A stretch of DNA of 64,000 bases from Mycolicibacterium litorale (GTDB taxonomy: Bacteria > Actinomycetota > Actinomycetes > Mycobacteriales > Mycobacteriaceae). Location: positions 868,001 to 932,000 of the forward strand of contig CP019882.1 in NCBI GenBank assembly GCA_002007745.1. The letters are read 5' to 3'. Both the position numbers and the translations under genes were made by a program. The first letter of the stretch is position 1. Every line of letters begins with the position of its first letter. Below, in pieces: positions 1-10,019 of the stretch. Below the pieces are notes generated by a model. The model was not told where the DNA came from. It was given only the letters and a program-made list of their open reading frames with translations, and made no database searches.

Positions 1-157
1 AGCGGCGCACGGCCTGTACCGCAAGTCCGGCGCGGTCACCGATTTCCACGAGTTCGAAGGACGCGGGCACTCGCTGACCATCGACCACGGCTGGCGTGAC
101 GTCGCCGACACCGCGCTGGCGTGGCTGGCCGACCAGGGCCGCACCGGACGGGCATGA
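1..157 (+). CDS. Alpha/beta hydrolase, C-terminal fragment (gene starts before the window)
   Basis: Only the last 51 codons are present, in the frame that starts at base 2 and stops with TGA at 155-157. The peptide has the end of an alpha/beta-hydrolase fold: an acidic stretch, then FEGRGHSL, where His is the likely catalytic histidine, then a closing helix with TALAWL. The stop overlaps the ATG of the next gene by four bases (ATGA), so the two are probably one transcript and translationally coupled. The substrate cannot be told from this fragment. Confidence 0.7.
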   Translation, partial: AAHGLYRKSGAVTDFHEFEGRGHSLTIDHGWRDVADTALAWLADQGRTGRA

Positions 158-744
158 CCGCGGCACCCCGTCGTCGCCGCACCGCCAGCGAGCAGGTCTC
201 GGCCGCGTTGTTGAGCGCGGCCGAGACCGTGCTGGACCGCAGCGGAACGGCGGGCGTCACCATCCGCGCCGTCGCGGCCGAGGCCACGGTCGCGCCGATG
301 AGTGTCTACAACCGCTTCGGCAGCAAAGAAGCCCTGCTCTCGGCGCTGGCCATGCGGGCACTGGATCAACTCGGCGCGGCCATCGACACGCCACCGTCGG
401 TCGAAGCCACCGAGCGGTTACGCCGGGCCTGCCGCAGCTACCGCGGGTATGCGCTGACGCATCCCGCGCGATACCTGTTGATCTTCGCCACCGGCAGCCC
501 TTTGCAGGATCAGGCGTCGCCTGCGGCCGCGCACGGGCGGGTGGTGTTCGACGTGCTCGTCGGGCTGGTTCGCGCGGTGACCGCGGGGGAGCCGGCAACC
601 GACGCGGTCGAGGCCGCCCAGGCGGTCTGGGCCGCGGTCCACGGTGCGGTCACGCTCGAAATCGCCGGGATCGGCCAGACGTCAGACCCGGCCACCAGCT
701 ACGAACACCTGCTGGATCTGGTGGTCGCGGGTCTCGCGAAGTGA
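154..744 (+). CDS. TetR/AcrR family transcriptional regulator
   Basis: A 196-residue protein of normal TetR length. Residues about 10-57 form the N-terminal helix-turn-helix, with a recognition helix around VAPMSVYNRFGSKEALL. The rest is an all-helical ligand-binding domain. The ATG at 154 overlaps the stop of the upstream hydrolase by four bases, which decides the start over an in-frame alternative at 121. It probably represses its own operon. No operator is visible because the promoter lies outside the window. Confidence 0.85.
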   Translation: MTAAPRRRRTASEQVSAALLSAAETVLDRSGTAGVTIRAVAAEATVAPMSVYNRFGSKEALLSALAMRALDQLGAAIDTPPSVEATERLRRACRSYRGYALTHPARYLLIFATGSPLQDQASPAAAHGRVVFDVLVGLVRAVTAGEPATDAVEAAQAVWAAVHGAVTLEIAGIGQTSDPATSYEHLLDLVVAGLAK

Positions 745-807
745 CGGGCGGCCGGCCTGCTACACCCTGTAGTTGACCGCCCGGCCGCGACTGGGACACT
801 GGTGGCC

Positions 808-2139
808 ATGAGCAGTACCGATCAGGCCGCCTCTGCCTCGACCTCATCCCGGGTATCGGCCCGGCTGTTCGCCGACGCCTGTGCGGTGATCCCCGGCGGA
901 GTGAACTCCCCGGTGCGGGCCTTCAACTCCGTCGGCGGCACGCCGCGCTACATCACCTCCGCCAAGGGGTACTGGCTGACCGACGCCGACGGCAACCGCT
1001 ATATCGACCTGGTGTGCTCGTGGGGTCCGATGATCCTCGGTCATGCGCACCCAGCGGTCGTCGACGCGGTGCAGCGGGCCGCCGCCGACGGGCTGTCCTT
1101 CGGCGCTCCCACTCCCGGTGAGACCGAACTGGCCGCCGAGATCGTTGCCCGGGTGGACCCCGTCGAGCGGGTCCGGCTGGTGAATTCGGGCACCGAGGCC
1201 ACCATGAGCGCGGTCCGGCTGGCCCGCGGGTTCACCGGCCGCTCCAAGGTCATCAAGTTCTCCGGCTGCTACCACGGTCACGTCGACGCGCTGCTGGCCG
1301 ACGCCGGGTCGGGTGTGGCCACCCTGGGGCTGCCGTCGTCACCCGGGGTCACCGGTGCCACCGCCGCCGACACGATCGTGTTGCCCTACAACGACGTCGC
1401 CGCGGTGGAGGAGTCGTTCGGCAAGTTCGGCGACAGCATCGCCGCGGTGATCACCGAGGCCTGCCCGGGCAACATGGGTGCCGTCCCGCCGCAGCCGGGC
1501 TACAACGCCGCGTTGCGCCGGATCACCGCCGAGCACGGCGCGCTGCTGATCGTCGACGAGGTGATGACCGGCTTCCGGATGAGCCGAAGTGGTTGGTACG
1601 GCATCGATCCGGTCGACGCCGACCTGTTCACCTTCGGCAAGGTGATGAGTGGCGGGCTGCCCGCGGCGGCGTTCGGTGGGCGCACCGACGTGATGGAGCG
1701 GCTGGCCCCGCTGGGGCCGGTGTATCAGGCCGGCACCCTGTCGGGAAACCCGGTGGCGGTGGCCGCGGGTCTGGCGACGCTGCGCAACGCCGACGAGGCG
1801 GTCTACGCCGCACTGAACGCCAACGCCGACCGGCTGGCTGGTCTGCTCGCAGCGGCATTGACCGACGCCGGAGTGGTTCATCAGGTGGCCCGGGCGGGCA
1901 ACTTCCTGTCGGTGTTCTTCACCGACAGCCCGGTGACGGACTTCGCCTCGGCCCGTGCCAGCCAGACCTGGCGCTTCCCGGCGTTCTTCCACGCCCTGCT
2001 CGCCGCCGGTGTGTACGCCCCGCCGAGCGCATTCGAAACCTGGTTCGTCTCAGCCGCTCTCGACGACGCCGCGTTCGAGCGGATCGCCGACGCTCTGCCG
2101 GGAGCCGCGCGCGCCGCGGCGGAGGCGAAGCCCGCGTGA
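808..2139 (+). CDS. hemL: Glutamate-1-semialdehyde 2,1-aminomutase
   Basis: This PLP enzyme converts glutamate-1-semialdehyde to 5-aminolevulinate, the C5-pathway precursor of heme. The 443-residue product covers the whole family, with [14 protein letters not shown] in the cofactor domain and FGKVMSGG, whose lysine (about residue 278) forms the PLP Schiff base. I chose ATG 808; an in-frame GTG at 802 would add two residues. The next gene starts inside its stop codon. The location just upstream of the cytochrome c maturation genes matches Rv0524 and links heme supply to cytochrome assembly. Confidence 0.95.
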   Translation: MSSTDQAASASTSSRVSARLFADACAVIPGGVNSPVRAFNSVGGTPRYITSAKGYWLTDADGNRYIDLVCSWGPMILGHAHPAVVDAVQRAAADGLSFGAPTPGETELAAEIVARVDPVERVRLVNSGTEATMSAVRLARGFTGRSKVIKFSGCYHGHVDALLADAGSGVATLGLPSSPGVTGATAADTIVLPYNDVAAVEESFGKFGDSIAAVITEACPGNMGAVPPQPGYNAALRRITAEHGALLIVDEVMTGFRMSRSGWYGIDPVDADLFTFGKVMSGGLPAAAFGGRTDVMERLAPLGPVYQAGTLSGNPVAVAAGLATLRNADEAVYAALNANADRLAGLLAAALTDAGVVHQVARAGNFLSVFFTDSPVTDFASARASQTWRFPAFFHALLAAGVYAPPSAFETWFVSAALDDAAFERIADALPGAARAAAEAKPA

Positions 2140-2750
2140 GTGACCAGATGCGGACCGTCGTACACGTGATGCGCCACGGTGAGGTGCACAATCCGGAGGG
2201 CATCCTCTACGGCCGGCTGCCGGACTACCACCTTTCCGACCGCGGGCGCGCCCAAGCGGCGGCGGTCGCGAGTTGGCTGGCGAGCCGCGACATCGTCTAC
2301 GTCGTCGCCTCACCGCTGGAGCGGGCCCAGGAGACCGCGGCGCCGATCGCGGCCCACCACGGCCTGGCCGTCGATACCGACCCCGAACTGATCGAATCGC
2401 ACAACGTGTTCGAAGGCGAAAAGGTGTCTCCGGGTGACGGGGCACTGCGTGACCCGCGCAACTGGTGGCATCTGCGCAACCCGCGTTCGCCGTCGTGGGG
2501 TGAGCCCTACCGTGAGATCGCCGCGCGGATGAAGGGGGCCGTGGAGCGCGCACGCGTGAAGGGGTCCGGCCACGAGGCGGTGTGCGTCAGCCACCAGTTG
2601 CCCGTCGAAACGCTGCGTCGGGCGATGAATGATCAACCGCTACACCACTTCCCGACAAAGCGGTTGTGCAACCTGGCCTCGGTGACGTCGTTCTACTTCG
2701 ACGGCGACGACTACGTCGGTTGGGGATACGCGGAGCTCGGCGGGCGGTGA
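2136..2750 (+). CDS. Histidine phosphatase (phosphoglycerate mutase-like) family protein
   Basis: A 204-residue protein starting at GTG 2136, which overlaps the hemL stop by four bases (GTGA). The RHGE motif near residue 13 holds the phosphorylated histidine, [10 protein letters not shown] follows, and a second conserved histidine lies in CVSHQLPVE. These show an active branch-1 histidine phosphatase fold. The natural substrate is unknown; the orthologue in the same place is Rv0525. Its stop overlaps the GTG of the following thioredoxin-like gene, so it belongs to the hemL-ccs operon. Confidence 0.85.
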   Translation: MSDQMRTVVHVMRHGEVHNPEGILYGRLPDYHLSDRGRAQAAAVASWLASRDIVYVVASPLERAQETAAPIAAHHGLAVDTDPELIESHNVFEGEKVSPGDGALRDPRNWWHLRNPRSPSWGEPYREIAARMKGAVERARVKGSGHEAVCVSHQLPVETLRRAMNDQPLHHFPTKRLCNLASVTSFYFDGDDYVGWGYAELGGR

Positions 2751-3349
2751 AGCGCCTGGCGGTCCTCCTGGTGGCGGCGACGATGCTGGTCGGCTGCTCC
2801 ACCGGTGACGACGCAGTCGCCCAGGGCGGCACATTCGAATTCGTCGCGCCCGGCGGGAAGACCGACATCTTCTACGATCCCCCCGCGAGCCGGGGCACCC
2901 CCGGGCCGCTGTCCGGACCCGAACTCATGGATCCGTCGAAGACGCTGTCGCTGAAAGACTTCGACGGCAAGGTTGTGGTGATCAACGTGTGGGGCCAGTG
3001 GTGCGGTCCGTGCCGCTCGGAGATCACCCAGCTGGAGAAGGTCTACGACCAGACCCGTGCGCTGGGAGTCGCGTTCCTCGGGATCGACGTCCGTGACAAC
3101 GACATCACCGCACCGCAGGATTTCGTCGTCGACCGCAAGGTGACATTCCCGTCGATCTACGACCCGGCCATGCGCACCATGATCGCGTTCGGCGGCAAGT
3201 ATCCGACCACCGTGATTCCGTCCACCGTCGTGCTCGACCGCGAACACCGGGTGGCCGCGGTGTTCCTGCGCGAGTTGCTGGCCGAGGACCTGCTGCCGGT
3301 GGTGCAACGACTGGCCGCCGAACCCGCCCCGAATCAGGCCAAGCCATGA
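2747..3349 (+). CDS. Thioredoxin-like lipoprotein of cytochrome c maturation (CcsX/ResA type)
   Basis: A 200-residue exported protein. The start at GTG 2747 gives a short hydrophobic leader ending in LVGC, a lipobox, so it is probably anchored outside the membrane. The thioredoxin domain carries WCGPC (cysteines at about 86 and 89) and a cis-proline region near the C-terminus. In System II it would reduce apocytochrome c thiols using electrons from CcdA, the next gene. Start and stop both overlap neighbours by four bases. Orthologue by position: Rv0526. Confidence 0.9.
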   Translation: MKRLAVLLVAATMLVGCSTGDDAVAQGGTFEFVAPGGKTDIFYDPPASRGTPGPLSGPELMDPSKTLSLKDFDGKVVVINVWGQWCGPCRSEITQLEKVYDQTRALGVAFLGIDVRDNDITAPQDFVVDRKVTFPSIYDPAMRTMIAFGGKYPTTVIPSTVVLDREHRVAAVFLRELLAEDLLPVVQRLAAEPAPNQAKP

Positions 3350-4116
3350 CCGGTTTCGCGCAGACCGCCGCGGCGGGCCCGCTGTTGCTGGCCCTCGGGG
3401 TGTGCGTGCTGGCCGGGCTGGTCTCCTTCGCCTCCCCGTGCGTGGTGCCGTTGGTCCCCGGTTATCTGTCCTACCTGGCCGCTGTGGTCGGGGTGGACGA
3501 CCTCGACGGACACGTCGCGCTGAAAACCCAGCGCCTGCGGGTGGCCGGCTCGGCGCTGCTGTTCGTCGCGGGCTTCACCGCGGTGTTCGTGCTCGGCACC
3601 GTGGCGGTCCTGGGCATGACCACCGCGCTGATCACCAATCAACTTGTGCTGCAACGGGTGGGCGGTGTCCTGACGATCGTCATGGGCTTGGCTTTCATCG
3701 GCTTCATCCCAGCGCTGCAGCGCCAGGCCCGGTTCACTCCCCGACAACTCGCCGGGGTGGCGGGTGCCCCGCTGCTGGGGGCGGTGTTCGGGCTGGGCTG
3801 GACGCCGTGTCTGGGTCCGACGTTGACCGGGGTGATCACCGTCGCCTCGGCCACCGACGGCGCCAGCGTCGCCCGGGGTGTGGTGCTGGTCATCGCCTAC
3901 TGCCTGGGGCTGGGCATTCCCTTCGTGCTGCTGGCTCTCGGATCGGGCTGGGCGGTCAACGGATTCGGGTGGCTGCGCCGGCACACCCGGGCCATCCAGA
4001 TCGTCGGCGGTGTGCTGCTCATCGCCGTCGGCCTGGCGCTGGTGAGCGGGGCGTGGAACGACTTCATCTCCTGGGTGCGCGACGCATTCGTCTCCGATGT
4101 GAGGTTGCCGATTTGA
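3346..4116 (+). CDS. ccdA: Cytochrome c biogenesis protein CcdA (thiol-disulfide electron carrier)
   Basis: A 256-residue polytopic membrane protein with about six hydrophobic helices. The two hallmark cysteines sit in FASPC (residue 32) and GWTPC (residue 155). They shuttle electrons from cytoplasmic thioredoxin to the extracellular thioredoxin-like partner encoded just upstream. The ATG overlaps the previous stop (ATGA), and the gene ends inside the TTG start of resB. Corresponds to Rv0527. Confidence 0.93.
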   Translation: MTGFAQTAAAGPLLLALGVCVLAGLVSFASPCVVPLVPGYLSYLAAVVGVDDLDGHVALKTQRLRVAGSALLFVAGFTAVFVLGTVAVLGMTTALITNQLVLQRVGGVLTIVMGLAFIGFIPALQRQARFTPRQLAGVAGAPLLGAVFGLGWTPCLGPTLTGVITVASATDGASVARGVVLVIAYCLGLGIPFVLLALGSGWAVNGFGWLRRHTRAIQIVGGVLLIAVGLALVSGAWNDFISWVRDAFVSDVRLPI

Positions 4117-5753
4117 CCACCTCCCCTGCGCGAGCAGACACAAACGCCCCCGACACGCCGGCGCGGCGGGGACCTTTGCGTCTGCTCGCGCGGTGGGCGC
4201 GGGCCGGCTGGCGGGCCCTGACCTCGATGGGCACCGCACTGGTGCTGCTGTTCCTACTGGCGCTTGGCGCCGTGCCGGGCGCCCTGCTGCCGCAGCGCAG
4301 TCTCAACGAGTCCAAGGTCCAGCAGTACATCGCCGAGCACCGCATCATCGGACCGTGGCTGGACCGGTTGCAGCTGTTCGACGTGTTCTCCAGCTTCTGG
4401 TTCACCGCCATCTACGCGCTGCTGTTCATCTCCCTGGTCGGGTGTCTGACCCCGCGGATGATCGAGCACGTCCGCACCCTGCGCTCGGTCCCGGTCGCGG
4501 CCCCGCGCAACCTGTCCCGGCTGCCCAAGCACGCCGCCGGCGAGGTAGCGGGCTCGCCGGAGTCGGCGGCCGCCGCGGTCTGCGCGCGGCTGCGCGGCTG
4601 GCGGCGGGTGACCCGAACGGCGGACGGGGTCACCGAAGTCTCGGCCGAGAAGGGCTACCTGCGCGAGTTCGGCAATATCGTCTTCCACTTCTCGCTGCTG
4701 GGGCTGCTGGTGGCGATCGCAGCGGGCAAACTGTTCGGCTACGAAGGCAACGTCATCGTCATCGCCAACGGCGGGCCCGGAGTCTGCTCCGCGTCGCCGG
4801 CCGCGTTCGACTCGTTCCGCGCCGGCAACAACGTGGACGGCACCTCGCTGTATCCGATGTGTCTGAAGGTCAACGATTTCCAGGCCCACTACCTGCCCAA
4901 CGGACAGGCCACCTCGTTCGCCTCCAACATCGAATACCAGGCCGGCGACGATCTGGCCGCCGGCACCTGGCGGCCGTACCGGCTCGAGGTGAACCATCCG
5001 CTGCGCATCGGCGGCAACCGGGTGTACCTGCAGGGCCACGGATATGCGCCGACCTTCACCGTCACCTTTCCGAACGGGCAGCAGCGCACCCAGACTCTGC
5101 AATGGCGCCCCGACGATCCCCGCACCCTGCTGTCGTCGGGGGTGATCCGCGTCGACCCGCCCGGCGGCATGTATCCCGACCCGTCCGAGCGGCGCAAGCA
5201 TCAGCTGGCGATCATGGGCTTGTTCGCGCCCACCGCGGAACTGGACGGAACACTGCTCTCGTCGAGCTACCCGGCAGCCAACGATCCGGCGGTGGCCATC
5301 GACATCTATCGCGGCGACACCGGGCTGGACACCGGACGTCCCCAATCCCTGTTCACCCTCGACCCGCGACTCATCGAGCAGAAGCGGCTGACCAAGGTCA
5401 AGCGGATCAACCTGCGTCAGGGTGAACAGGTGCGGCTCGACGACGGCACCGTGGTGAAGTTCGACGGTGCCACGCCCTTCGTCAACCTGCAGGTGTCGCA
5501 CGATCCCGGCCAGCTGTGGGTGCTGGCGTTCGCGATGACGATGATGGGTGGGCTACTGGTGTCGCTGATCGTGCGCAGACGCCGGGTCTGGGCCAGGATT
5601 ACGCCATCGACAGAACACCCCGGTACGGTGAACATCGAGCTGGGCGGGCTGGCTCGCACCGACAACTCCGGTTGGGGCGGCGAGTTCGAGAAGCTCACCG
5701 AGCGGTTGTTGACGGATCTGCCCGCCGCGGCGCCGTCGAAAGAGAAGGTCTAG
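4113..5753 (+). CDS. resB: ResB-family cytochrome c biogenesis protein (Ccs1)
   Basis: A 546-residue membrane protein that works with CcsB in heme delivery and ligation. Transmembrane segments lie near residues 40-60, 85-105, 180-200 and 470-490, with a large extracytoplasmic domain between the last two. The start is taken as TTG 4113, overlapping the ccdA stop (TTGA). An in-frame ATG at 4230 would also work and would remove the first 39 residues. Those residues are largely encoded by a 62-bp palindromic repeat, so the true N-terminus is open. Corresponds to Rv0528. Confidence 0.9.
   Translation: MTTSPARADTNAPDTPARRGPLRLLARWARAGWRALTSMGTALVLLFLLALGAVPGALLPQRSLNESKVQQYIAEHRIIGPWLDRLQLFDVFSSFWFTAIYALLFISLVGCLTPRMIEHVRTLRSVPVAAPRNLSRLPKHAAGEVAGSPESAAAAVCARLRGWRRVTRTADGVTEVSAEKGYLREFGNIVFHFSLLGLLVAIAAGKLFGYEGNVIVIANGGPGVCSASPAAFDSFRAGNNVDGTSLYPMCLKVNDFQAHYLPNGQATSFASNIEYQAGDDLAAGTWRPYRLEVNHPLRIGGNRVYLQGHGYAPTFTVTFPNGQQRTQTLQWRPDDPRTLLSSGVIRVDPPGGMYPDPSERRKHQLAIMGLFAPTAELDGTLLSSSYPAANDPAVAIDIYRGDTGLDTGRPQSLFTLDPRLIEQKRLTKVKRINLRQGEQVRLDDGTVVKFDGATPFVNLQVSHDPGQLWVLAFAMTMMGGLLVSLIVRRRRVWARITPSTEHPGTVNIELGGLARTDNSGWGGEFEKLTERLLTDLPAAAPSKEKV
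4129..4190. repeat. 62-bp palindromic repeat, copy A (inside resB 5' end)
   Basis: The outer 16-17 bases on each side are inverted complements with one mismatch (left CGCGAGCAGAC..., right ...GTCTGCTCGCG), around a centre containing GACACGCCG. It aligns over its full length with the element at 30339-30400 (51 of 62 bases identical) and shares centre and layout with 61021-61080. It falls in the first codons of resB if translation starts at TTG 4113, or just before the gene if it starts at ATG 4230. Confidence 0.85.
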
Positions 5754-5762
5754 ACACACGCG

Positions 5763-6764
5763 ATGAACACCGAACACATCGACATCGGCCTGGCTCGCTA
5801 CTCCGACTGGGCGTTCACCTCGTCGATCGTTGTTCTGGTCGGCGCACTGCTCCTGCTGGCCGTCGAGCTGGCCTACAGTCGCGGCCGCAAGGTCGAAGCC
5901 CGCGAGCTGGTGTCGGCCGGAGCCGCCGGGCCGGCGGGTACCGGAGCGGTCAGCGCCGACAGCGACCGCCCCGGCGTGGTGCTCGACAAGCCGCAGCGCC
6001 CCACCGACGAACGCATCGGCAAGGCGGGGCTGTCGCTGGTATACGTCGGTATCGCCCTGCTGTTCGCCTGCATCGTGCTGCGCGGCCTGGCCACCGCTCG
6101 GGTGCCCTGGGGCAACATGTACGAATTCATCAACCTGACCAGCTTCTGCGGTCTGGTGGCTGCCGCGGTGGTGTTGCGCAAACCGCAATACCGTGCGCTG
6201 TGGGTGTTCGTCCTGGTGCCGGTGCTGATCCTGCTGACGGTCTCGGGCAAGTGGCTCTACACCAACGCCGCGCCGGTGATGCCCGCGCTGCAGTCGTACT
6301 GGTTGCCGATCCACGTCTCGGTGGTCAGCCTGGGCTCCGGGGTGTTCCTGGTGGCCGGGGTGGCCAGCATCTTGTTCCTGCTGAAGATGTCGCCGCTGGC
6401 CGACGCGGGGCGCGAGGGTGCGCTCGCGCGGATCGTGCAGCGGCTGCCCGACGCGCAGACCCTCGACCGGATCGCCTACCGCACCACGATCTTCGCGTTC
6501 CCGATCTTCGGTTTCGGGGTGATCTTCGGCGCCATCTGGGCCGAGGAGGCCTGGGGCCGCTACTGGGGCTGGGATCCCAAGGAGACGGTGTCGTTCATCG
6601 CGTGGGTGGTCTACGCGGCCTACCTGCACGCACGTTCGACCGCCGGCTGGCGCGACAAGAAGGCGGCGTGGATCAACGTCGTCGGCTTCGTCGCGATGGT
6701 GTTCAATCTGTTCTTCATCAACCTGGTCACCGTCGGTCTGCACTCCTACGCCGGCGTGGGCTGA
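5763..6764 (+). CDS. ccsB: c-type cytochrome biogenesis protein CcsB (heme handling)
   Basis: A 333-residue membrane protein with about eight hydrophobic helices. The tryptophan-rich heme-binding signature WGWDP lies at residues about 268-272, and conserved histidines flank it (for example in LPIHVSVV and in AAYLHARS). With ResB it exports heme and attaches it to apocytochrome c. It starts nine bases after the resB stop and closes the System II cassette. It is called CcsA in M. tuberculosis (Rv0529). Confidence 0.93.
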   Translation: MNTEHIDIGLARYSDWAFTSSIVVLVGALLLLAVELAYSRGRKVEARELVSAGAAGPAGTGAVSADSDRPGVVLDKPQRPTDERIGKAGLSLVYVGIALLFACIVLRGLATARVPWGNMYEFINLTSFCGLVAAAVVLRKPQYRALWVFVLVPVLILLTVSGKWLYTNAAPVMPALQSYWLPIHVSVVSLGSGVFLVAGVASILFLLKMSPLADAGREGALARIVQRLPDAQTLDRIAYRTTIFAFPIFGFGVIFGAIWAEEAWGRYWGWDPKETVSFIAWVVYAAYLHARSTAGWRDKKAAWINVVGFVAMVFNLFFINLVTVGLHSYAGVG

Positions 6765-6841
6765 GCAGATTCTGCGCTAGGGTTTCGAAGTACGCCACGA
6801 GAACCACTCGACCCGAAACGATACGTCAGGGGGAAGTGCAC

Positions 6842-8020
6842 GTGTCTGATCCGCATGCGCCCCGCAGGGGCCACGAAATGACCGACGCGACAACGGTGTT
6901 CCGCACCGAGCAGCGATTCCACGACCCGGCTGCCGCCTCCTCGGAGCCGGAGCCGGACTGGCTGGCCTCCACGCCGCCGATCGGCATCCCCCTGGATCCG
7001 CTGCAGGCGGCCGCCCAGCCGTACCACCAGTACGTCGCCGAACAGCCGGCACCGTCCTACCGTCCGACGGTGCCGCCGACGCCCTATCCGGACCTCTCGA
7101 CCAGCGCTCTGCTGCGCCAGGTCAAGCCTGCGCCGTCGGGCGGATGGCGCAAATGGCTCTATCTGGCGTCGGGCAAGCTGATCAACGTCGGGGAGGGTCG
7201 GCGTTCCATCCGTCACAATGAGCTTGTCGCGCAGGTCAATCGCCCGCTGCAGGGTTGCTACAAGATTGCTCTGCTTTCGCTGAAGGGCGGTGTCGGCAAG
7301 ACAACGATCACCGCCAGCCTGGGGGGCACGTTCGCCTCGATCCGCGGCGACCGGGTGGTCGCCGTCGATGCCAACCCGGACCGGGGCACGCTGAGCCAGA
7401 AGGTGCCGCTGGAGACGCCGGCCACCGTTCGCCACCTGCTGCGTGACACCGAGGGCATCGAGCGGTACAGCGACGTTCGCGGCTACACCTCCCAGGGGCC
7501 GAGCCGGCTGGAAGTGCTGGCCTCCGAAAGCGATCCGGCGGTGTCGCAGGCGTTCAGCGCCGAGGACTACGACCGCACGCTGGCCGTCCTCGAGCGGTTC
7601 TACAGTCTTGTGCTCACCGACTGCGGTACCGGACTGCTGCATTCGGTGATGAGTTCGGTACTGGCCAAAGCGGACACGTTGATCGTGGTGAGTTCAGGGT
7701 CGGTGGACGGGGCGCGGAGCGCCTCGGCGACTCTGGACTGGCTCGACGCCCACGGCCACCAGGATCTGGTGCGACGGTCGGTGTGCGTGATCAACGCGGT
7801 ACGTCCGCGCACCGGCAAAGTCGACATGCAGAAGGTCGTCGATCACTTTGCGCGGCGGTGCAGGGCGGTGCGGCTGGTGCCCTTCGACCCGCATCTGGAA
7901 GAGGGCGCCGAGATAGATCTGGACCGGCTGAAGCCGAAGACCCGGGAAGCCCTGGTCGAGCTGGCCGCCGTTGTGGCCGACGGGTTCCCCGCCGCCGAGG
8001 TCAGCGAGAGGTTCGTCTAG
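6842..8020 (+). CDS. MinD/ParA-type P-loop ATPase with proline-rich N-terminus
   Basis: A 392-residue protein starting at GTG 6842 behind a strong AGGGGGA ribosome-binding site. Residues 1-95 are low in structure and rich in Pro/Ala. A deviant Walker A motif, LKGGVGKTT, lies at residues 147-155, followed by VVAVDANPDRGTL, as in MinD/ParA/SIMIBI ATPases. The layout (disordered N-terminus plus C-terminal ParA domain) resembles the mycobacterial EspI-type proteins, and the position matches Rv0530. The function is not established. Confidence 0.85.
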   Translation: MSDPHAPRRGHEMTDATTVFRTEQRFHDPAAASSEPEPDWLASTPPIGIPLDPLQAAAQPYHQYVAEQPAPSYRPTVPPTPYPDLSTSALLRQVKPAPSGGWRKWLYLASGKLINVGEGRRSIRHNELVAQVNRPLQGCYKIALLSLKGGVGKTTITASLGGTFASIRGDRVVAVDANPDRGTLSQKVPLETPATVRHLLRDTEGIERYSDVRGYTSQGPSRLEVLASESDPAVSQAFSAEDYDRTLAVLERFYSLVLTDCGTGLLHSVMSSVLAKADTLIVVSSGSVDGARSASATLDWLDAHGHQDLVRRSVCVINAVRPRTGKVDMQKVVDHFARRCRAVRLVPFDPHLEEGAEIDLDRLKPKTREALVELAAVVADGFPAAEVSERFV

Positions 8021-8175
8021 CGCGGCTTGTCGCCGTGGCTGAGCCGCCACAGGAAGTCTGGATCATCGTCGGGCCCGATGACTCGGGTCTTCGCGCGGTT
8101 GGACTGGGCGCGAATAGCGCGCCAGCCGAAATAGATCGCCGCGCCGATGATCAGAACAAGCAGCAGGTACAGCAC
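8017..8175 (-). CDS. Small single-pass membrane protein (52 aa)
   Basis: A short reading frame preceded by a near-perfect Shine-Dalgarno (AAGGAGG, complement of 8181-8187). GTG at 8175 is followed by a 16-residue hydrophobic helix (LLLVLIIGAAIYFGW), a basic stretch, and an acidic tail containing DDDPDFLWRL. It converges on the upstream ATPase gene and the two stops overlap by four bases. Position and shape match the small gene Rv0530A. The function is unknown. Confidence 0.75.
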   Translation of the reverse strand: MLYLLLVLIIGAAIYFGWRAIRAQSNRAKTRVIGPDDDPDFLWRLSHGDKPR

Positions 8176-8222
8176 TTCAACCTCCTTGGTCCGAATATAC
8201 GCGCGTCGGTAGGCTCGGCGCC

Positions 8223-8552
8223 GTGTCGGACAATTCGGACAATGCGGACAACGTGAGGACCGGTTCCAGCGGCCGCATGATGCGCGACGTCGTCGTGTAC
8301 ACCCTTGCGCGGCTTGTACTGGTGGTCGCTCTCACCGCGGCGATCTATTACATCGCCCAGCTGATCGGGATCCACGAGTTCCCGCTCGTGGTCGCGTTGC
8401 TGTTCGCGGTCGTCATCGCGCTACCGCTGGGCATCTGGTTGCTCGGGCCGCTGCGCAAGCGGGCCACGGCGAGCATCGCCCTCGTCGACGAGCGGCGGCG
8501 GCGCGATCGCGAGCAGTTGCAGGCCCGGCTGCGCGGGGACAAGCCTCGCTAG
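8223..8552 (+). CDS. DUF4229-type small membrane protein
   Basis: A 109-residue protein from GTG 8223. A Ser/Asp/Asn-rich N-terminus is followed by two transmembrane helices (about 26-46 and 55-78) and a basic, arginine-rich C-terminus. This is the usual layout of the actinobacterial DUF4229 family (Rv0531 position). It lies between the small membrane gene above and the opposite-strand menA. No enzymatic motif is visible. Confidence 0.75.
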   Translation: MSDNSDNADNVRTGSSGRMMRDVVVYTLARLVLVVALTAAIYYIAQLIGIHEFPLVVALLFAVVIALPLGIWLLGPLRKRATASIALVDERRRRDREQLQARLRGDKPR

Positions 8553-8561
8553 GCCTCGCGG

Positions 8562-9413
8562 TCAGCCCAGGGCCAGGGCCAGAGCCACCGCGGTCGACCA
8601 CACCAGCATCGTCAGGCCGGTGTCGCGCAGCACCGGGATGAGTTCGCGGCCACCGAGGCCGCGGCTTACCGGCCCGGCGGCTCGAACCGCCAGCGGCGCC
8701 GCCGCCAACCCGGCCGCGCACCAGGGCGTGGCCAGCATGAGCACCAACGTCAGCGCGCCCGCCAACGCCAGCAGCGCCTGATACAACTGCCGGGTCCGGG
8801 CGTCGCCGAGCCGGACGGCCAGTGTCATCTTGCCCGCCACCCGATCGGTCGGGATGTCACGCAGATTGTTGGCAACCAGCACCGCCGAGGACAGCGCACC
8901 GGTCGCGACGGCCAGCGCCAAGCCAACCCAGTCCACCCGCAGCGCCTGGGTGTACTGGGTGCCCAGCACCGCGACGAGACCGAAGAACACGAATACCGCG
9001 ATCTCGCCGAGCCCGGCGTAACCGTAGGGCCGGGACCCGCCGGTGTAGAGCCAGGCGCCGGCGATGCACACCGCGCCGACGGCGATCAGCCACGGTGCGC
9101 TGAGCACCGCGAGGACCAACCCGGCCGCAGCGCCCACCCCGAGGCTGATCACCGCTGCGGTCAGCACCGCTCGGGGAGAGGCCAGTTTGGCGCCGACCAG
9201 ACGCAGCGGTCCGGCACGCTCGTCGTCGGTGCCACGGATGCCGTCGGAGTAGTCGTTGGCGAAGTTGACGCCGATGATCAACGCCACCGATACGGCCAAT
9301 GCCAGCAGCGCTTTCCACCACACCGCCGAATGCGACCAGGCTGCTGCTCCCGTTCCGGCGATCACCGGAGCCACCGCGTTGGGCAGTGTCCTGGGCCTTG
9401 CCCCTCTACCCAC
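8562..9413 (-). CDS. menA: 1,4-dihydroxy-2-naphthoate polyprenyltransferase MenA, 5' end frameshifted
   Basis: An integral membrane prenyltransferase that joins the polyprenyl tail to DHNA to make demethylmenaquinone. The Asp-rich motifs NDYSDG and NNLRDIPTD of the UbiA superfamily are intact, with about eight hydrophobic helices. The open frame starts at GTG 9413, but the conserved family N-terminus ([10 protein letters not shown]) is encoded in another frame from ATG 9430. One extra base in the four-base C run at 9401-9404 (plus strand) would join them into a 289-residue protein of normal length. I think this is a base-calling error, not a real restart. Position as Rv0534c. Confidence 0.88.
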   Translation of the reverse strand: MGRGARPRTLPNAVAPVIAGTGAAAWSHSAVWWKALLALAVSVALIIGVNFANDYSDGIRGTDDERAGPLRLVGAKLASPRAVLTAAVISLGVGAAAGLVLAVLSAPWLIAVGAVCIAGAWLYTGGSRPYGYAGLGEIAVFVFFGLVAVLGTQYTQALRVDWVGLALAVATGALSSAVLVANNLRDIPTDRVAGKMTLAVRLGDARTRQLYQALLALAGALTLVLMLATPWCAAGLAAAPLAVRAAGPVSRGLGGRELIPVLRDTGLTMLVWSTAVALALALG

Positions 9414-9430
9414 TGCGCGATGCTCGCCAT

Positions 9431-10019
9431 GCCCGCAATCGTCGCATGTGCGCCGACGGGTACGTACCGGCCAGCTGAACGACGGTCGGCCAGTGTTTGC
9501 TGGGCGGCGAGCCGCGACGCGGTCGCGGGATAGCTGACCGCGGCCCGTCTGTCCCTTCGCTGAAGTCGGCGCTTCCCGCCCTCTCTCGTCGATAAGCTGG
9601 TCAAACCAAACTCATCGGACTTTGCCCGGGACCGGCTTTCGTGAGGTAGCTGCTATCCGAAAAGCGAAACATTCTCATAGTCGGAATTTACCGGCCGCGG
9701 CGTAGCTCGTCCGCCCGCCGAAGGAGTGCCTCGGGCCTGGTCGAACCGCTCTTTGGCGGCGAGCAGGCGCCCGGGAGGGGGCCGGCGCCGACAGCGGAGC
9801 AGCGCGGTGGTTGTTGCGTTCTAAAATAATTCACGCGTCAGTAAGGTTTGCTGGATGGCGGCGGCATGGCGTTCACCTGCGCATCTCCTGGGCGTCATGC
9901 TTGCGCGTTCTTCCTGGGAACTGACTGACAAGTAAGTTCCTGTCGAAATGCCGTCTACTCTCAGATTCCCCTCAGGTACGTTTTGCCGAGTCCACAAGAG
10001 TCGCCTGACGGGAGTTATC
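9431..10019. other. Long intergenic region upstream of the gjpA-like gene
   Basis: About 590 bases without a convincing gene on either strand; the open frames here have poor codon usage and no homology I can recognise. It is locally more AT-rich than its surroundings near 9825-9860 and 9930-9990. An imperfect inverted repeat (GGAACT ... AGTTCC) lies around 9917-9940, and a GGGAG ribosome-binding site precedes the downstream ATG. It probably holds the promoters of both divergent neighbours. Confidence 0.5.

Noticed and set aside
3402..5753. A 783-codon frame covering ccdA and resB
   Set aside because: The first 237 codons are the wrong frame of ccdA; only the part from TTG 4113 is real.
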